A stretch of 64,000 nt of DNA from Kutzneria buriramensis (GTDB lineage Bacteria > Actinomycetota > Actinomycetes > Mycobacteriales > Pseudonocardiaceae): NCBI RefSeq assembly GCF_003387475.1, contig NZ_QUNO01000006.1:310001-374000 (forward strand). The letters are read 5' to 3'. How positions within the stretch are numbered: position 1 is the first letter of the stretch; each line of letters opens with the position of its first letter. This document shows positions 1-8,576 of this stretch, piece after piece. A program made the translations under genes and the position numbers. The notes below the pieces were generated by a model that saw only the letters and a list, made by a program, of their open reading frames with translations, ran no database searches and was not told where the DNA came from.

Positions 1-1
1 G

Positions 2-472
2 CGGGTGGTGGCGCACAGCATGGGCGGGGCGATCGCGATCCTGCTCGCGGAGCGTCACCCCGAGCTGGTCGGCGAGCTGATCCTGGCCGAGGCGAACCTG
101 CGGCCGGTCGGTCGCCCCGTGCTCAGCGCGCGGATCGCCGCCTACGGCGAGCAGGACTACGTGCAGACCATGCACCAGCGCATCCTCGGCGTGGTCGGCA
201 GCGAGTGGGCGGCCACCGCGCGCCACGCCGATCCGTTGGCGATGCACCGCAGCGCGGTGTCGCTGGCCAGCGGCGAGCGGGAGCGCTGGTACGTGCACAG
301 CCTGTGCGCGCTGACGATTCCCCGCACCTTCCTGCGCGGTGAGCTCAGCGACCGGCCGGCCGACGAGGCGGCGCTGGTCGAGGCCGGCGTGACCGTGGCG
401 GTGATCCCCGGCGGCGGCCACAACATGATGCTGGACAACCCGAAGGCGTTCGTGGAGGCGCTCACCCGATGA
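2..472 (+). CDS. alpha/beta hydrolase, C-terminal part (5' end outside window)
   Basis: The reading frame is already open at the first base, so this is the C-terminal ~156 residues of a longer protein. The nucleophile elbow AHSMGG (GxSxG) lies right at the edge, and the segment GGGHNMMLDNP near the end carries the expected catalytic histidine. Together these support a serine alpha/beta hydrolase; the substrate is unknown. Its stop overlaps the ATG of the following amidohydrolase (ATGA at 469-472), so the two are translationally coupled and probably act on one small molecule. A GTG at position 5 is unlikely to be the true start because a whole N-terminal sheet would be missing. Confidence 0.85.
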   Translation, partial: RVVAHSMGGAIAILLAERHPELVGELILAEANLRPVGRPVLSARIAAYGEQDYVQTMHQRILGVVGSEWAATARHADPLAMHRSAVSLASGERERWYVHSLCALTIPRTFLRGELSDRPADEAALVEAGVTVAVIPGGGHNMMLDNPKAFVEALTR

Positions 473-1764
473 AGACCCTGCTCACCGGCGGAACCGTGCT
501 CACCATGGACGGCGGCGACCTCGCCCGCGGCGACGTGCTGATCGAGGACGGCGTGATCGTCGAGGTCGCCGAGCACATCGACGCCCCGGACGCGGACCGG
601 ATCGACGCCACCGACCGGATCGTGCTGCCGGGGTTCGTCGACACCCACCGCCACACCTGGCAGACGGCCTTCCGCGGCATCGGCGCCGACTGGACGTTCG
701 CCGAGTACCGGGTGGCCATGCACGGCACGCTCAAACCCCACTACACACCCGAGGACATCTACCTCGGCAACCTGCTCGGACGCCTGGAGGCGTTGAGCTC
801 CGGCGTCACCACGATGCTGGACTGGTTCCACGCCGCGCAGAGCCCGGAGCACACCGACGCCGCGATGGCCGCCCTGCGGGACGCGCCGGCCCGCTCAATC
901 TTCTGCTACGGCGGGGGAATGGGCGGCGACCCCGTCGACGACGCCGAGCTCCGTCGCATCCGGGACCAGATCCCCGACGGCCTGGTGACGATGGCGCTGG
1001 GGCTGCGCGGCCCGCAACTGACCACAATGGACGTTGTCGCCGCGGATCTGAAGCTGGCCGGCGAACTCGGCCTGCGGTCCAGTGTGCACGTCGGCTCAGG
1101 TGGGGCTCGCGGCAGCCGGCCGATCGCCGCGTTCCACGAGCGCGGCCTGCTCTCGGACGCCATCACCTTCGTGCACGCCAACGGCGTCGACGACGACGAG
1201 CTGCGCATGGTGGCCGACGCCGGCAGTTCGGTGTCGATCAGCCCGGACGTGGAGCTGAAGATGGGCTTCGGCTGGCCGATGACCGGCCGCATGCTCGCCG
1301 CCGGCGTGCGGCCCACGTTCTCCATCGACGACTGCCCCTCGGCCGGCGGCGACATGTTCGCCACGATGCGCACGGCCTACGCGGTGCAGCGTGGCCTCGA
1401 CGGCGGCCTGCGAGCCCGGGATCTCCTCGAATTCGCCACCGTCGACGGCGCCGGCGCGTGTGGAATGTCCGCCCTAACGGGCAGTCTCACGCCCGGCAAG
1501 GACGCCGACATCATCCTGCTGCGCGCCGACGACCTGAGCGTGTTCCCGTTCAACAATCCGGCCGGCACGATCGTCGCCGCCGGCCATCCCGGCCTGGTCG
1601 ACACGGTTCTGGTGGCCGGCCGCGTGGTCAAACGCGACGGCGCGCTGGTCGGCGTCGACCTGCCGGCATTGAAATCGCGGCTGCTGGAATCGCGCAACCG
1701 GATTTCCGCGGCGGCCGGCATTCCGCTCGACGGATCGTGGCGTCCCCCGACAGAATCGGAGTAA
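469..1764 (+). CDS. amidohydrolase-superfamily hydrolase/deaminase
   Basis: A 431-residue protein of the metal-dependent amidohydrolase superfamily (TrzN/AtzB, guanine and cytosine deaminase-like branch). Visible metal-site elements are H60-x-H62 (DTHRH), H207 (SVHVG), H236 (FVHANG) and an aspartate at about 287 (SIDD). The N-terminal strand LLTGGTVLTMDGGD and the C-terminal GKDADIILL segment form the usual small beta-sandwich. It should hydrolyse or deaminate a ring or amide substrate in the cytoplasm; the substrate cannot be read from sequence. It sits between the coupled alpha/beta hydrolase and two glycosyltransferases, suggesting processing of a glycosylated or heterocyclic metabolite. 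Confidence 0.88.
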   Translation: MKTLLTGGTVLTMDGGDLARGDVLIEDGVIVEVAEHIDAPDADRIDATDRIVLPGFVDTHRHTWQTAFRGIGADWTFAEYRVAMHGTLKPHYTPEDIYLGNLLGRLEALSSGVTTMLDWFHAAQSPEHTDAAMAALRDAPARSIFCYGGGMGGDPVDDAELRRIRDQIPDGLVTMALGLRGPQLTTMDVVAADLKLAGELGLRSSVHVGSGGARGSRPIAAFHERGLLSDAITFVHANGVDDDELRMVADAGSSVSISPDVELKMGFGWPMTGRMLAAGVRPTFSIDDCPSAGGDMFATMRTAYAVQRGLDGGLRARDLLEFATVDGAGACGMSALTGSLTPGKDADIILLRADDLSVFPFNNPAGTIVAAGHPGLVDTVLVAGRVVKRDGALVGVDLPALKSRLLESRNRISAAAGIPLDGSWRPPTESE

Positions 1765-1782
1765 CAGGACTGGGGGATTCAC

Positions 1783-2961
1783 ATGCACATCGCGTTCATC
1801 ACCGTGCCCGCGCCCGGCCACTTGTACCCGACGCTGCCGCTGGTGCAGGAGCTGACCCGGCGCGGCCACCGGGTCAGCTACGCCACCTCGGCGGCGTTCG
1901 CCGACATGGTCGCCGCCTCGGGCGCGGAGCTGTTCCCGATCGACTGGACGCCGGGCCGGGTCTCGGCGTCCAAGGGCGGGCAGACCACCGGCGAGCTGTC
2001 GCAGATGCTGCTCATGAGCGTCCGCTCCACCCGGCGCGTGCTGGCGGGCGTGTCGGACTGGCTGGAGCGGGACCGGCCCGACGTCATCGTGCACGACATG
2101 ATGACCGTGCTCGGCGCCATGACCGCGCACAGGCTCGGCATCCCCGAGGTGACCACGTACCCGAACTTCGCCGGCAACGACAAGTTCAGCCTGGCGGAAG
2201 TGTTGGTGCCCAAGGACTTCGACGCGGCGCACCCGACATTCCAGGAGTACCTGGCCGAACGCGAGCAGCTGGCGGCCGAGTACGGGGTGCCGGTGGAGGT
2301 CATCGCCGGCATGCTGCCCACCGCGAAGCTGAACCTGGTGTTCGTGCCGCGCGAGTTCCAGATCCGGGGCGAGGTGTTCGGCGACGACTTCCGGTTCATC
2401 GGCCCGTCCTTCGGCATCCGCGACGCCGAGGACGACTGGCAGCCGCCGGCCGGCAAGAAGGTGCTGTACGTGGCGCTGGGCACCGTCGTCAACGACCGCG
2501 CCGACTTCTTCGCCATGGTGATCAAGGCTTTCGGCGGCAGCGACTGGCACGTGGCGATGGCCGTCGGTCACCAGGTCGACGTCGCCGAGCTGGGGGAGAT
2601 CCCGGCCAACGTCGAGGTCCGGCCGTTCTTCCCGCAGCCGACGGTGCTGCGGCACGCCGACGTGTTCCTCTCGCACACCGGCATGGGCTCCACCATGGAG
2701 GCCCTGATGCGGCAGGTGCCGATCGTGTCGTACCCGCAGATCCCGGAGCAGGCCGCCAACGGGCGGCGGGCGCAGGAGCTCGGACTCGGCCGGCAGTTGG
2801 ACATCGGCGTCGACGTTGACCCGGACGAGCTGCGCCGGATGGTCGAGGAGGTCGCCGCGGACCCCGAGATCCGCGCCAACCTGGCCGTGATGGCCGAGCA
2901 CATCCGCGCCGCCGGCGGGCCCGCGGCCGGCGCCGACGCCATCGAGGAGCTGGTGCGCTGA
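1783..2961 (+). CDS. GT1 family (MGT-type) glycosyltransferase, copy 1
   Basis: A 392-residue GT-B fold glycosyltransferase of the macrolide/antibiotic GT1 type. The N-terminus (IAFITVPAPGHLYPTLPL) matches the acceptor domain start, and VLYVALGTVV begins the C-terminal nucleotide-sugar domain. The donor-site segment HTGMGSTMEAL at about residue 297 is followed by PQIPEQAANGRRAQELGLG. It would move a sugar from an NDP-sugar to a small hydrophobic acceptor, as in natural-product tailoring or self-resistance. Eighteen bases separate it from the amidohydrolase. The next gene is a clear paralogue starting one base after this stop. Confidence 0.9.
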   Translation: MHIAFITVPAPGHLYPTLPLVQELTRRGHRVSYATSAAFADMVAASGAELFPIDWTPGRVSASKGGQTTGELSQMLLMSVRSTRRVLAGVSDWLERDRPDVIVHDMMTVLGAMTAHRLGIPEVTTYPNFAGNDKFSLAEVLVPKDFDAAHPTFQEYLAEREQLAAEYGVPVEVIAGMLPTAKLNLVFVPREFQIRGEVFGDDFRFIGPSFGIRDAEDDWQPPAGKKVLYVALGTVVNDRADFFAMVIKAFGGSDWHVAMAVGHQVDVAELGEIPANVEVRPFFPQPTVLRHADVFLSHTGMGSTMEALMRQVPIVSYPQIPEQAANGRRAQELGLGRQLDIGVDVDPDELRRMVEEVAADPEIRANLAVMAEHIRAAGGPAAGADAIEELVR

Positions 2962-2962
2962 G

Positions 2963-4066
2963 ATGGCCCACATCGCGTTCGTGGTGCTGCCGGCGGCCGG
3001 GCACGTCAACCCGACCCTGCCGCTGGTGGCCGAACTCGTCCGACGCGGGCATCGCGTCACCTACGCCGGAGCCGGCGCGGCCGTCGACGCGGTCACCGCC
3101 GCCGGCGCGACCGCGCTGCCCGGCGCCGGCAGCTTCGTCCGACCCACCGCCGACTTCAACGAGATGCTGCTGGGCAGCGTGGAGTCGTGCCGGACCGGGG
3201 TGCCGGCGCTGGAGCGGGTGTTCTCCGCCGACCGGCCCCACCTGATCTGCTACGACGCCCTCACCGCACACGGCTGGCTGCTGGCCCGCCGGCTCGGCGT
3301 GCCGACCGTCACCACCTCGCCCACGCACGCCGCCGAGGGCGCCGACCTGCGGAAGCTGCTGTTCCCGCCGGACTTCGACCCGAGCGACTACCTCGCCGCG
3401 TGGGCGAAACTCGTCGCCGAGCTCGGCGTCCCCGCCGAGCCGCCCACCCCGCGCCGGCGCATCGTGTTCCTGCCGCGCCGGTTCCAGCTCGGCGGCGACG
3501 GCTTCGGCGAGGACTACCTGTTCGTCGGCCCCACCCTGACCGACAAGCACGAGGACTGGCGGCCACCGGCCGGGCGGCGGGTGCTGTTCGTGTCGCTGGG
3601 CACCGTGTTCAACGACCGGCCGGACTTCTTCACCGCCGTCACCGCCGCGTTCGCCGACACCGACTGGCACGTCGCGATGGCGGTCGGCGACCAGATCGAC
3701 CCCGCGACGCTCGGCGCGATCCCGGCCAACGTCGAGGTGCGGCCGTTCTTCCCGCAGCAGAACGTGCTCAAGTACGCGGCGGCGTTCCTCACCCACGCCG
3801 GCATGAACTCGGTGATGGAGGCCCTGGTCCGGCAGGTGCCGATGATCGCCTACCCGCAGACGATCGAGCAGACCGCCAACGCCGAGCGGGCCGCCGAACT
3901 CGGCTTCGCACGGATGCTGACCGACCTGGACGGGCTGCCCGACGTCGTCACGGAAGTGGCCGCAGACCAAGGGATTCGCGCCAACCTCGCCGCCATGGCC
4001 GAGGAGCTGCGCGAGGCCGGCGGCGCGGTGGCCGCCGCCGACGCGGTCGAGGAGGCCCTGAACTGA
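2963..4066 (+). CDS. GT1 family (MGT-type) glycosyltransferase, copy 2
   Basis: A 367-residue paralogue of the preceding glycosyltransferase, starting one base after its stop. It shares the N-terminal IAFVVLPAAGHVNPTLPL, the LFVSLGTVFNDRPDFF strand, and the FFPQQNVLKYAAAFLTHAG stretch. The donor motif reads HAGMNSVMEAL here, where copy 1 has HTGMGSTMEAL. That substitution in the usual GGxGS region suggests a different sugar donor, or weakened activity. The gene is shorter at its N-terminal domain than copy 1. A perfect hairpin follows at 4073-4114 and ends the operon. Confidence 0.88.
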   Translation: MAHIAFVVLPAAGHVNPTLPLVAELVRRGHRVTYAGAGAAVDAVTAAGATALPGAGSFVRPTADFNEMLLGSVESCRTGVPALERVFSADRPHLICYDALTAHGWLLARRLGVPTVTTSPTHAAEGADLRKLLFPPDFDPSDYLAAWAKLVAELGVPAEPPTPRRRIVFLPRRFQLGGDGFGEDYLFVGPTLTDKHEDWRPPAGRRVLFVSLGTVFNDRPDFFTAVTAAFADTDWHVAMAVGDQIDPATLGAIPANVEVRPFFPQQNVLKYAAAFLTHAGMNSVMEALVRQVPMIAYPQTIEQTANAERAAELGFARMLTDLDGLPDVVTEVAADQGIRANLAAMAEELREAGGAVAAADAVEEALN

Positions 4067-4072
4067 GCGGCC

Positions 4073-4114
4073 GTCGGTAACCGCCCCAACCCCACGTGCA
4101 GGGCGGTTACCGAC
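4073..4114 (+). terminator. perfect 14-bp hairpin after the glycosyltransferase operon
   Basis: The arms GTCGGTAACCGCCC (4073-4086) and GGGCGGTTACCGAC (4101-4114) are exact reverse complements around a 14-base loop, seven bases after the stop of the second glycosyltransferase. There is no U tract, as is common for actinomycete terminators. It can also act on the opposite strand. Confidence 0.75.
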
Positions 4115-4132
4115 CTCCCCCTTCCCCCACGG

Positions 4133-4559
4133 TCAGCCGACGAACGTCGCTAGCACGAGGCCGATGGCGGCGCCGAGGACGTGGCGAAGGCCGCGTAGCC
4201 GACCGGGCGATGCCACGGGCGAAGAACGCCGCCGGCGACGTGCGTGCCGGCATGGGGGCGGCGGGCTGCGTGTTCACCAGCTCGTCGATCGGGGTGGCCC
4301 ACCACGTGACCGCCAGGCACAGCAGACCGGCCGCGACGAACGCCGCGAGCAGGCCGTACCCGAGCTTGTGGCCAGCCACCGCCGGCGGGTGACGGTGTGG
4401 TTCCACACCAGGCTGTGCGTGCCGGCTGCCGGCCGAGATCCGACACCTCGTCACCACCCAGGCCGACGTGATCCGCGCCACGGCCCGTGACCGCTGCAAC
4501 GCGGCGCTGCCGGCATACGTGACCATTGCGTCGAGTTGACCCCTGGCCCGAACGGGCAT
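4133..4559 (-). pseudogene. degraded small membrane protein
   Basis: The minus strand holds pieces of one small hydrophobic protein spread over three frames. Frame 1 gives the transmembrane segment GLLAAFVAAGLLCLAV, then the TPIDELVNTQ stretch and FFARGIARS. A second frame continues with VGYAAFAT. A third finishes with VLGAAIGLVLATFVG and a stop at 4133-4135. Joined, they read like a small multi-helix actinobacterial membrane protein broken by at least two frameshifts. The family is not identified (a DUF6069-like protein is one possibility). Sequencing error is an alternative explanation. Confidence 0.4.
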
Positions 4560-4640
4560 CTCTACGCTGACGAATGATCACCACGGATTCACGCCGCCTT
4601 ACATTGACCTCGGACCTCGAAAAAAGCTTGGAGCGACAAC

Positions 4641-5588
4641 GTGAAGAGAATGTGGGCCGCGGCGGTCGCCGTCACCAGCAGCGTGGCAGCACTCGCCGCC
4701 ACCAGCGGAGTCGCCGGCGCGGAAACCCTGAACACGGCCGCCGGCGCGGTCACCGTGCCCGACGGCATTTCCACCGGATTCGTGGTCTACGACCGCGACA
4801 CCGGCGATTCCACCCTGTCCTACAACGCGCACAAGCAATTCCGGTCGGCCTCGGTCGTGAAACTGCTCATCGCGCTGGACTACCTCGAGTCGCACGGGCC
4901 CGACTGGCAGATCCCGCAGCACGACCTCGAGCAGCTCCAGCCGATGCTGCGCTCCAGCGACGACACCGCCGCCAGCTGGCTGTGGGTCAAGGACGGCTGG
5001 GAGACCATCGTCCAGCGCATGATCGCCAAGATCGGCCTCACCGACACCGCGCCGCCGGCCGACCGCGGCATCTGGGGCTACACCGCGATCAGCGCCGCCG
5101 ACGTCGTCAAGATCTACAACTACATCCTCGACCGGGCCGACCCGCGCTACCGCGACTTCATCATGAGCAACCTGCGCCAGTCCACAAAGTGCGGCGACGA
5201 CGGCTTCGACCAGTCCTTCGGCATCCCCAGCGCGGTGCCGCGGCCGTGGGGCGTCAAGCAGGGCTGGTCCGGCTTCGGCGACGGCCCCGCCGCCGGCCAC
5301 GAGTGCAGCCCCGCCAACCCCGTCCCGCCCGACCCCGACGGCGCCGACGCCCGGACGCTGGCCGCGATGCGCGTCGGCGCGGAAGCACCAGCCGGCGCGG
5401 CCGCCACCGGCGGCCCCGACATCGACACCACCCGGCGCGCCATGCACACCACCGGTGCCGTCGGCCCGCACGACAACAAGATCGTCGTCGTGCTGACCCT
5501 GGAGCCGGTCGACACCACGTGGGAGACCTCCGCGGCCCGGATCACCGCGCTGACCTCCGTGCTGTACGACATCAGCCAGTACCTGTGA
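4641..5588 (+). CDS. secreted beta-lactamase-fold serine hydrolase
   Basis: A 315-residue exported protein. Residues 1-28 (MKRMWAAAVAV...AGA) are a signal peptide. The catalytic SxxK is S71-V-V-K74 inside the FRSASVVKLLIALDYL segment. SSDD at 105-108 stands where class A enzymes have SDN, and VKQGW near residue 210 replaces the KTG triad. The fold is therefore the penicillin-recognising serine hydrolase, but the altered second and third motifs make true beta-lactamase activity uncertain. It resembles the actinobacterial hypothetical proteins related to class A enzymes. A GGAGCG ribosome-binding site lies about ten bases before the ATG. It appears to be a single-gene unit. Confidence 0.8.
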   Translation: MKRMWAAAVAVTSSVAALAATSGVAGAETLNTAAGAVTVPDGISTGFVVYDRDTGDSTLSYNAHKQFRSASVVKLLIALDYLESHGPDWQIPQHDLEQLQPMLRSSDDTAASWLWVKDGWETIVQRMIAKIGLTDTAPPADRGIWGYTAISAADVVKIYNYILDRADPRYRDFIMSNLRQSTKCGDDGFDQSFGIPSAVPRPWGVKQGWSGFGDGPAAGHECSPANPVPPDPDGADARTLAAMRVGAEAPAGAAATGGPDIDTTRRAMHTTGAVGPHDNKIVVVLTLEPVDTTWETSAARITALTSVLYDISQYL

Positions 5589-5623
5589 CGCCGGCGCGGT
5601 CGGCGTGCTGTTGACTGGTCACC

Positions 5624-6418
5624 GTGACCGACGACCTGCGCGCCGACTGCTCCAACTGCTTCGCCCTGTGCTGCGTCGCGCTGCCCTTCACCGCCTCGGC
5701 CGACTTCCCCATCACCAAGAACGCCGGTACGCCGTGCCGCAACCTGCTCGCAGACCACCGCTGCGGCATCCACTCCGACCTGCGCGCCAAGGGCTTCCGC
5801 GGCTGCACAGTGTTCGACTGCTTCGGCGCCGGCCAGAAGGTCTCGCAGCACACCTTCGCCGGCGTCGACTGGTGTGGTTCCGGGCCCCGCATGTTCGAGG
5901 CCTTCGGCATCATGCGGCAGCTGCACGAACTCCTGTGGTACCTGGCCCAGGCGCGGACGCTGCCGGCCGCCAAGTCCCTGCACGGTCGGATCACCGCCGC
6001 GTACCAGCTGATCGAGCAGGTCACACTGTCCACACCGGACACTCTGCTCGCCGTCGACGTCGCCGAGCACCGCAAGGACGTCAACGAACTCCTGCTGCGG
6101 GCCAGCGAACTCACCCGCGCCACCGTCAAGGGCAAGCGCCCCGACCGCCGCGGCGCCGACCTCATGGGCGCGAAACTCAAGGGCGCCAACCTCGCCGGGG
6201 CCAACCTGCGCGGCGCCTACCTGATCGCCGCCGACCTCCGGGAGGCCGACCTGCGCCTCGCCGACGTCATCGGCGCAGACCTGCGCGACACCGACCTGCG
6301 CGGTGCCGACCTCACCGACGCCCTCTTCCTCACCCAGTCCCAGATCAACGCCGCCCGCGGTGACGGGGCCACCCGCATCCCCAGCACGGTGAGCCGCCCC
6401 GGGCACTGGTCGACGTAG
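5624..6418 (+). CDS. Cys-rich N-terminal domain plus pentapeptide-repeat protein
   Basis: A 264-residue protein with a GTG start. The N-terminus carries a CxxCxxxCC cluster (C9, C12, C16, C17) and further Cys pairs (CGIH, GCTVFDCFG), resembling YkgJ-type metal-chelating modules. From about residue 175 to 245 it has tandem pentapeptide repeats of the A(D/N)LxxA form (for example GANLAGANLRGAYL), which fold as a right-handed quadrilateral helix. Proteins of this two-part type occur in actinobacteria without a proven function. DNA-gyrase mimicry is known for other pentapeptide proteins but is not implied here. Confidence 0.8.
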   Translation: MTDDLRADCSNCFALCCVALPFTASADFPITKNAGTPCRNLLADHRCGIHSDLRAKGFRGCTVFDCFGAGQKVSQHTFAGVDWCGSGPRMFEAFGIMRQLHELLWYLAQARTLPAAKSLHGRITAAYQLIEQVTLSTPDTLLAVDVAEHRKDVNELLLRASELTRATVKGKRPDRRGADLMGAKLKGANLAGANLRGAYLIAADLREADLRLADVIGADLRDTDLRGADLTDALFLTQSQINAARGDGATRIPSTVSRPGHWST

Positions 6419-6549
6419 TCACTGGTGACAGACGTGGCGCGTTCGCGGCGGTGGCGTCGGATGGCCTGGCGTAGCTACTGACCTGGGGACTTGCGGGTCC
6501 TAGCCTGGCGATGACGGTCACGTGAACCCTCACCCTCAGTAGGGGCGCC

Positions 6550-7659
6550 ATGATGCCAGTCCTCTGTCGCCCCGCGGTCGACGTCCCCGAGCACGCCATC
6601 ACGCTGGAGGAGACGCTCGACCTCGCCCGTCGCCTCCACCACGACCACGACAGCCTGCCGCTCGCGCTGCGGTTGATCTCGCACACCGAGGTGCGCACCC
6701 GGCACCTGGTGCAGCCGATCGAGAAAACGCTGAGCCATCCCGGTTTCGAGGAGCGCAACCGCGTCTATGTGGAGGAGTCCAGGAAACGGGTGCCTCCGGT
6801 CGTCACACGGGCGCTGCGGAACGCACACCTCACCGTCGGTCAGATCGACGCGATCGTCTACGTCTCCTGCACGGGGTTCACCATGCCGTCGATGACGGCA
6901 TGGATGATCAACAACTTGGGATTTCGCACCGACGTTCGGCAGTTGCCGATCGCCCAGCTCGGCTGCGCGGGTGGTGGCGCGGCCATCAACCGCGCGTTGG
7001 ACGACTGCCGTGCCCACCCGGGGGCGAACGTGCTCATCGTGGCCTGCGAGTTCTGTTCGCTGTGCTACCAGCCGACCGACACGACGGTGGGAAACCTCCT
7101 GGCCAACGGCCTGTTCGGCGACGCGGTCGCCGCCGCGGTCACCCGTTCCGCAGGCGGCAGCGGAATCGATCTCGAGCGTAACGCGTCACGGTTGGTGCCG
7201 GACACGGAGGACTGGATCTCCTATGCCGTCAAGGCCACCGGATTCCATTTCCTGCTCGACCGGCGGGTGCCGCGGACGATGGAGCAGCTGGCGCCGGTAC
7301 TGCGAGAAGTCGCCGGTGAGCACGGCTGGGACGCCAGCGCACTGGACTTCTACGTCATCCATGCGGGCGGCCCTCGCATTCTGGACGATCTGTCGAAGTT
7401 CCTCATGGTGAACGCCACCATGTTCGAGCACAGCCGCGCCACGCTGACCGAGTACGGCAACATCGCGTCGGCCGTCGTCCTCGACGCGCTGCGGCGCACG
7501 TTCGAGGCTGCCGACCTCCAACCGGGCGCGCGCGGTCTGGTCGCCGGATTCGGCCCGGGAATCACCGCCGAAGTCACGCTCGGCCGATGGACGGCCGACG
7601 ACTCGACACCGGCCCCGCCCGGCGACCGTGTCCAGAACCGGCGGAGAAGCCTTCCATGA
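6550..7659 (+). CDS. rppA: type III polyketide synthase, RppA-like (THN synthase)
   Basis: A 369-residue chalcone-synthase-fold enzyme. Counting from the first ATG, the catalytic triad is C139 (in LGCAGGGAAI), H271 (VIHAGGPR) and N304 (EYGNIAS). C107 (VSCTGF) matches the second active-site cysteine of RppA. Starting at the second ATG (6553) gives Cys138, the RppA numbering, so that start may be the real one. RppA makes 1,3,6,8-tetrahydroxynaphthalene from five malonyl-CoA. The C-terminus has a ~20-residue basic tail. The stop overlaps the ATG of the aldo/keto reductase (ATGA, 7656-7659). No P450 or cupin monooxygenase follows, unlike usual rppA operons. Confidence 0.9.
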   Translation: MMPVLCRPAVDVPEHAITLEETLDLARRLHHDHDSLPLALRLISHTEVRTRHLVQPIEKTLSHPGFEERNRVYVEESRKRVPPVVTRALRNAHLTVGQIDAIVYVSCTGFTMPSMTAWMINNLGFRTDVRQLPIAQLGCAGGGAAINRALDDCRAHPGANVLIVACEFCSLCYQPTDTTVGNLLANGLFGDAVAAAVTRSAGGSGIDLERNASRLVPDTEDWISYAVKATGFHFLLDRRVPRTMEQLAPVLREVAGEHGWDASALDFYVIHAGGPRILDDLSKFLMVNATMFEHSRATLTEYGNIASAVVLDALRRTFEAADLQPGARGLVAGFGPGITAEVTLGRWTADDSTPAPPGDRVQNRRRSLP

Positions 7660-8576
7660 ACGACACCACCCACATCCGGATCGGCCGGGATCTCGAGGTC
7701 CGACGACTCGGCTACGGGGCCATGCACCTCACCGGCCCCGGTGTCTGGGGCGAACCGGCCGACCCCGACCACGCGATCGCCGTGCTACGGCGAGCGGTCG
7801 ACCTCGGCGTGACGTTCATCGACACCGCGGACGCGTACGGACCGGGCACCAACGAGGAGATCATCCGCCGCGCCCTGCACCCCTATCCCGCCGACCTGGT
7901 CATCAGCACCAAGGGCGGCATGCTGCGCAGCGGACCGGACGACTGGAACCACGAGACGCCGCTCTACATCATGCCGCTCGGCCGCCCGGAGTACCTGCGC
8001 CAGCAGGTCGACCTGAGCCTGCGCCGCCTCGGCGTCGACCGCATAGACCTGTACCAACTGCACAGCATCGACCCGACCGTGCCGCTCGCGGACCAGATCG
8101 GCGAGCTGGTCCGCCTCCAGCGGCAGGGGAAGATCAACGAGATCGGTGTGTCCGACCAGCCCGGAGTCAGCGTCGACAACCTTGCCGAGGCCCGCCGCCA
8201 CGGAACGATCGCGGCCGTCGAGTGCCTCTACAACATCGTGGATCGGGCGCACGACGACGTGCTGGCCGTCGCCGAGCGCGAGCACATCGCGTTCATCCCG
8301 TACTTCCCACTCGGACACGGAGACCTGGTCGGTCCACTCGCGACGGTCGCGAAGGAGTACGGCTGCACCGTGTCCCAGCTGGCGCTGGCGTGGTTGCTGC
8401 ACCGGTCGCCGGCCACCCTGCTCATCCCCGGCACGACGTCGTTGAGCCACCTGGCGGAGAACATGGCCGCCGCCGACATCACGCTGGCCGAGTCCGAGAT
8501 GGCAGCGATCACCGCGGCGGTCGACGACCTGGCGCTGCCGACGTTCCGGCCGACCAAGTCGGCGAGGCAGACATGA
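7656..8576 (+). CDS. aldo/keto reductase
   Basis: A 306-residue NADPH-dependent reductase. The AKR tetrad is visible: D in FIDTADAYG, the Y of AYG, K in VISTKGG and H in LYQLHSID. LLIPGTTSLSHLAEN is the cofactor phosphate-binding loop. The ATG at 7656 overlaps the polyketide synthase stop, and its own stop overlaps the next start (ATGA at 8573-8576). The three genes are therefore translated as a coupled unit. In this setting the likely substrate is the naphthol product of the synthase, which is an inference. General aldehyde detoxification is the alternative. Confidence 0.88.
   Translation: MNDTTHIRIGRDLEVRRLGYGAMHLTGPGVWGEPADPDHAIAVLRRAVDLGVTFIDTADAYGPGTNEEIIRRALHPYPADLVISTKGGMLRSGPDDWNHETPLYIMPLGRPEYLRQQVDLSLRRLGVDRIDLYQLHSIDPTVPLADQIGELVRLQRQGKINEIGVSDQPGVSVDNLAEARRHGTIAAVECLYNIVDRAHDDVLAVAEREHIAFIPYFPLGHGDLVGPLATVAKEYGCTVSQLALAWLLHRSPATLLIPGTTSLSHLAENMAAADITLAESEMAAITAAVDDLALPTFRPTKSARQT

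Noticed and set aside
2522-3970. Long minus-strand open frame opposite the glycosyltransferases
   Set aside because: Low-complexity Arg/Gly/Pro/Val translation produced by the GC-rich codons of the real genes on the other strand.
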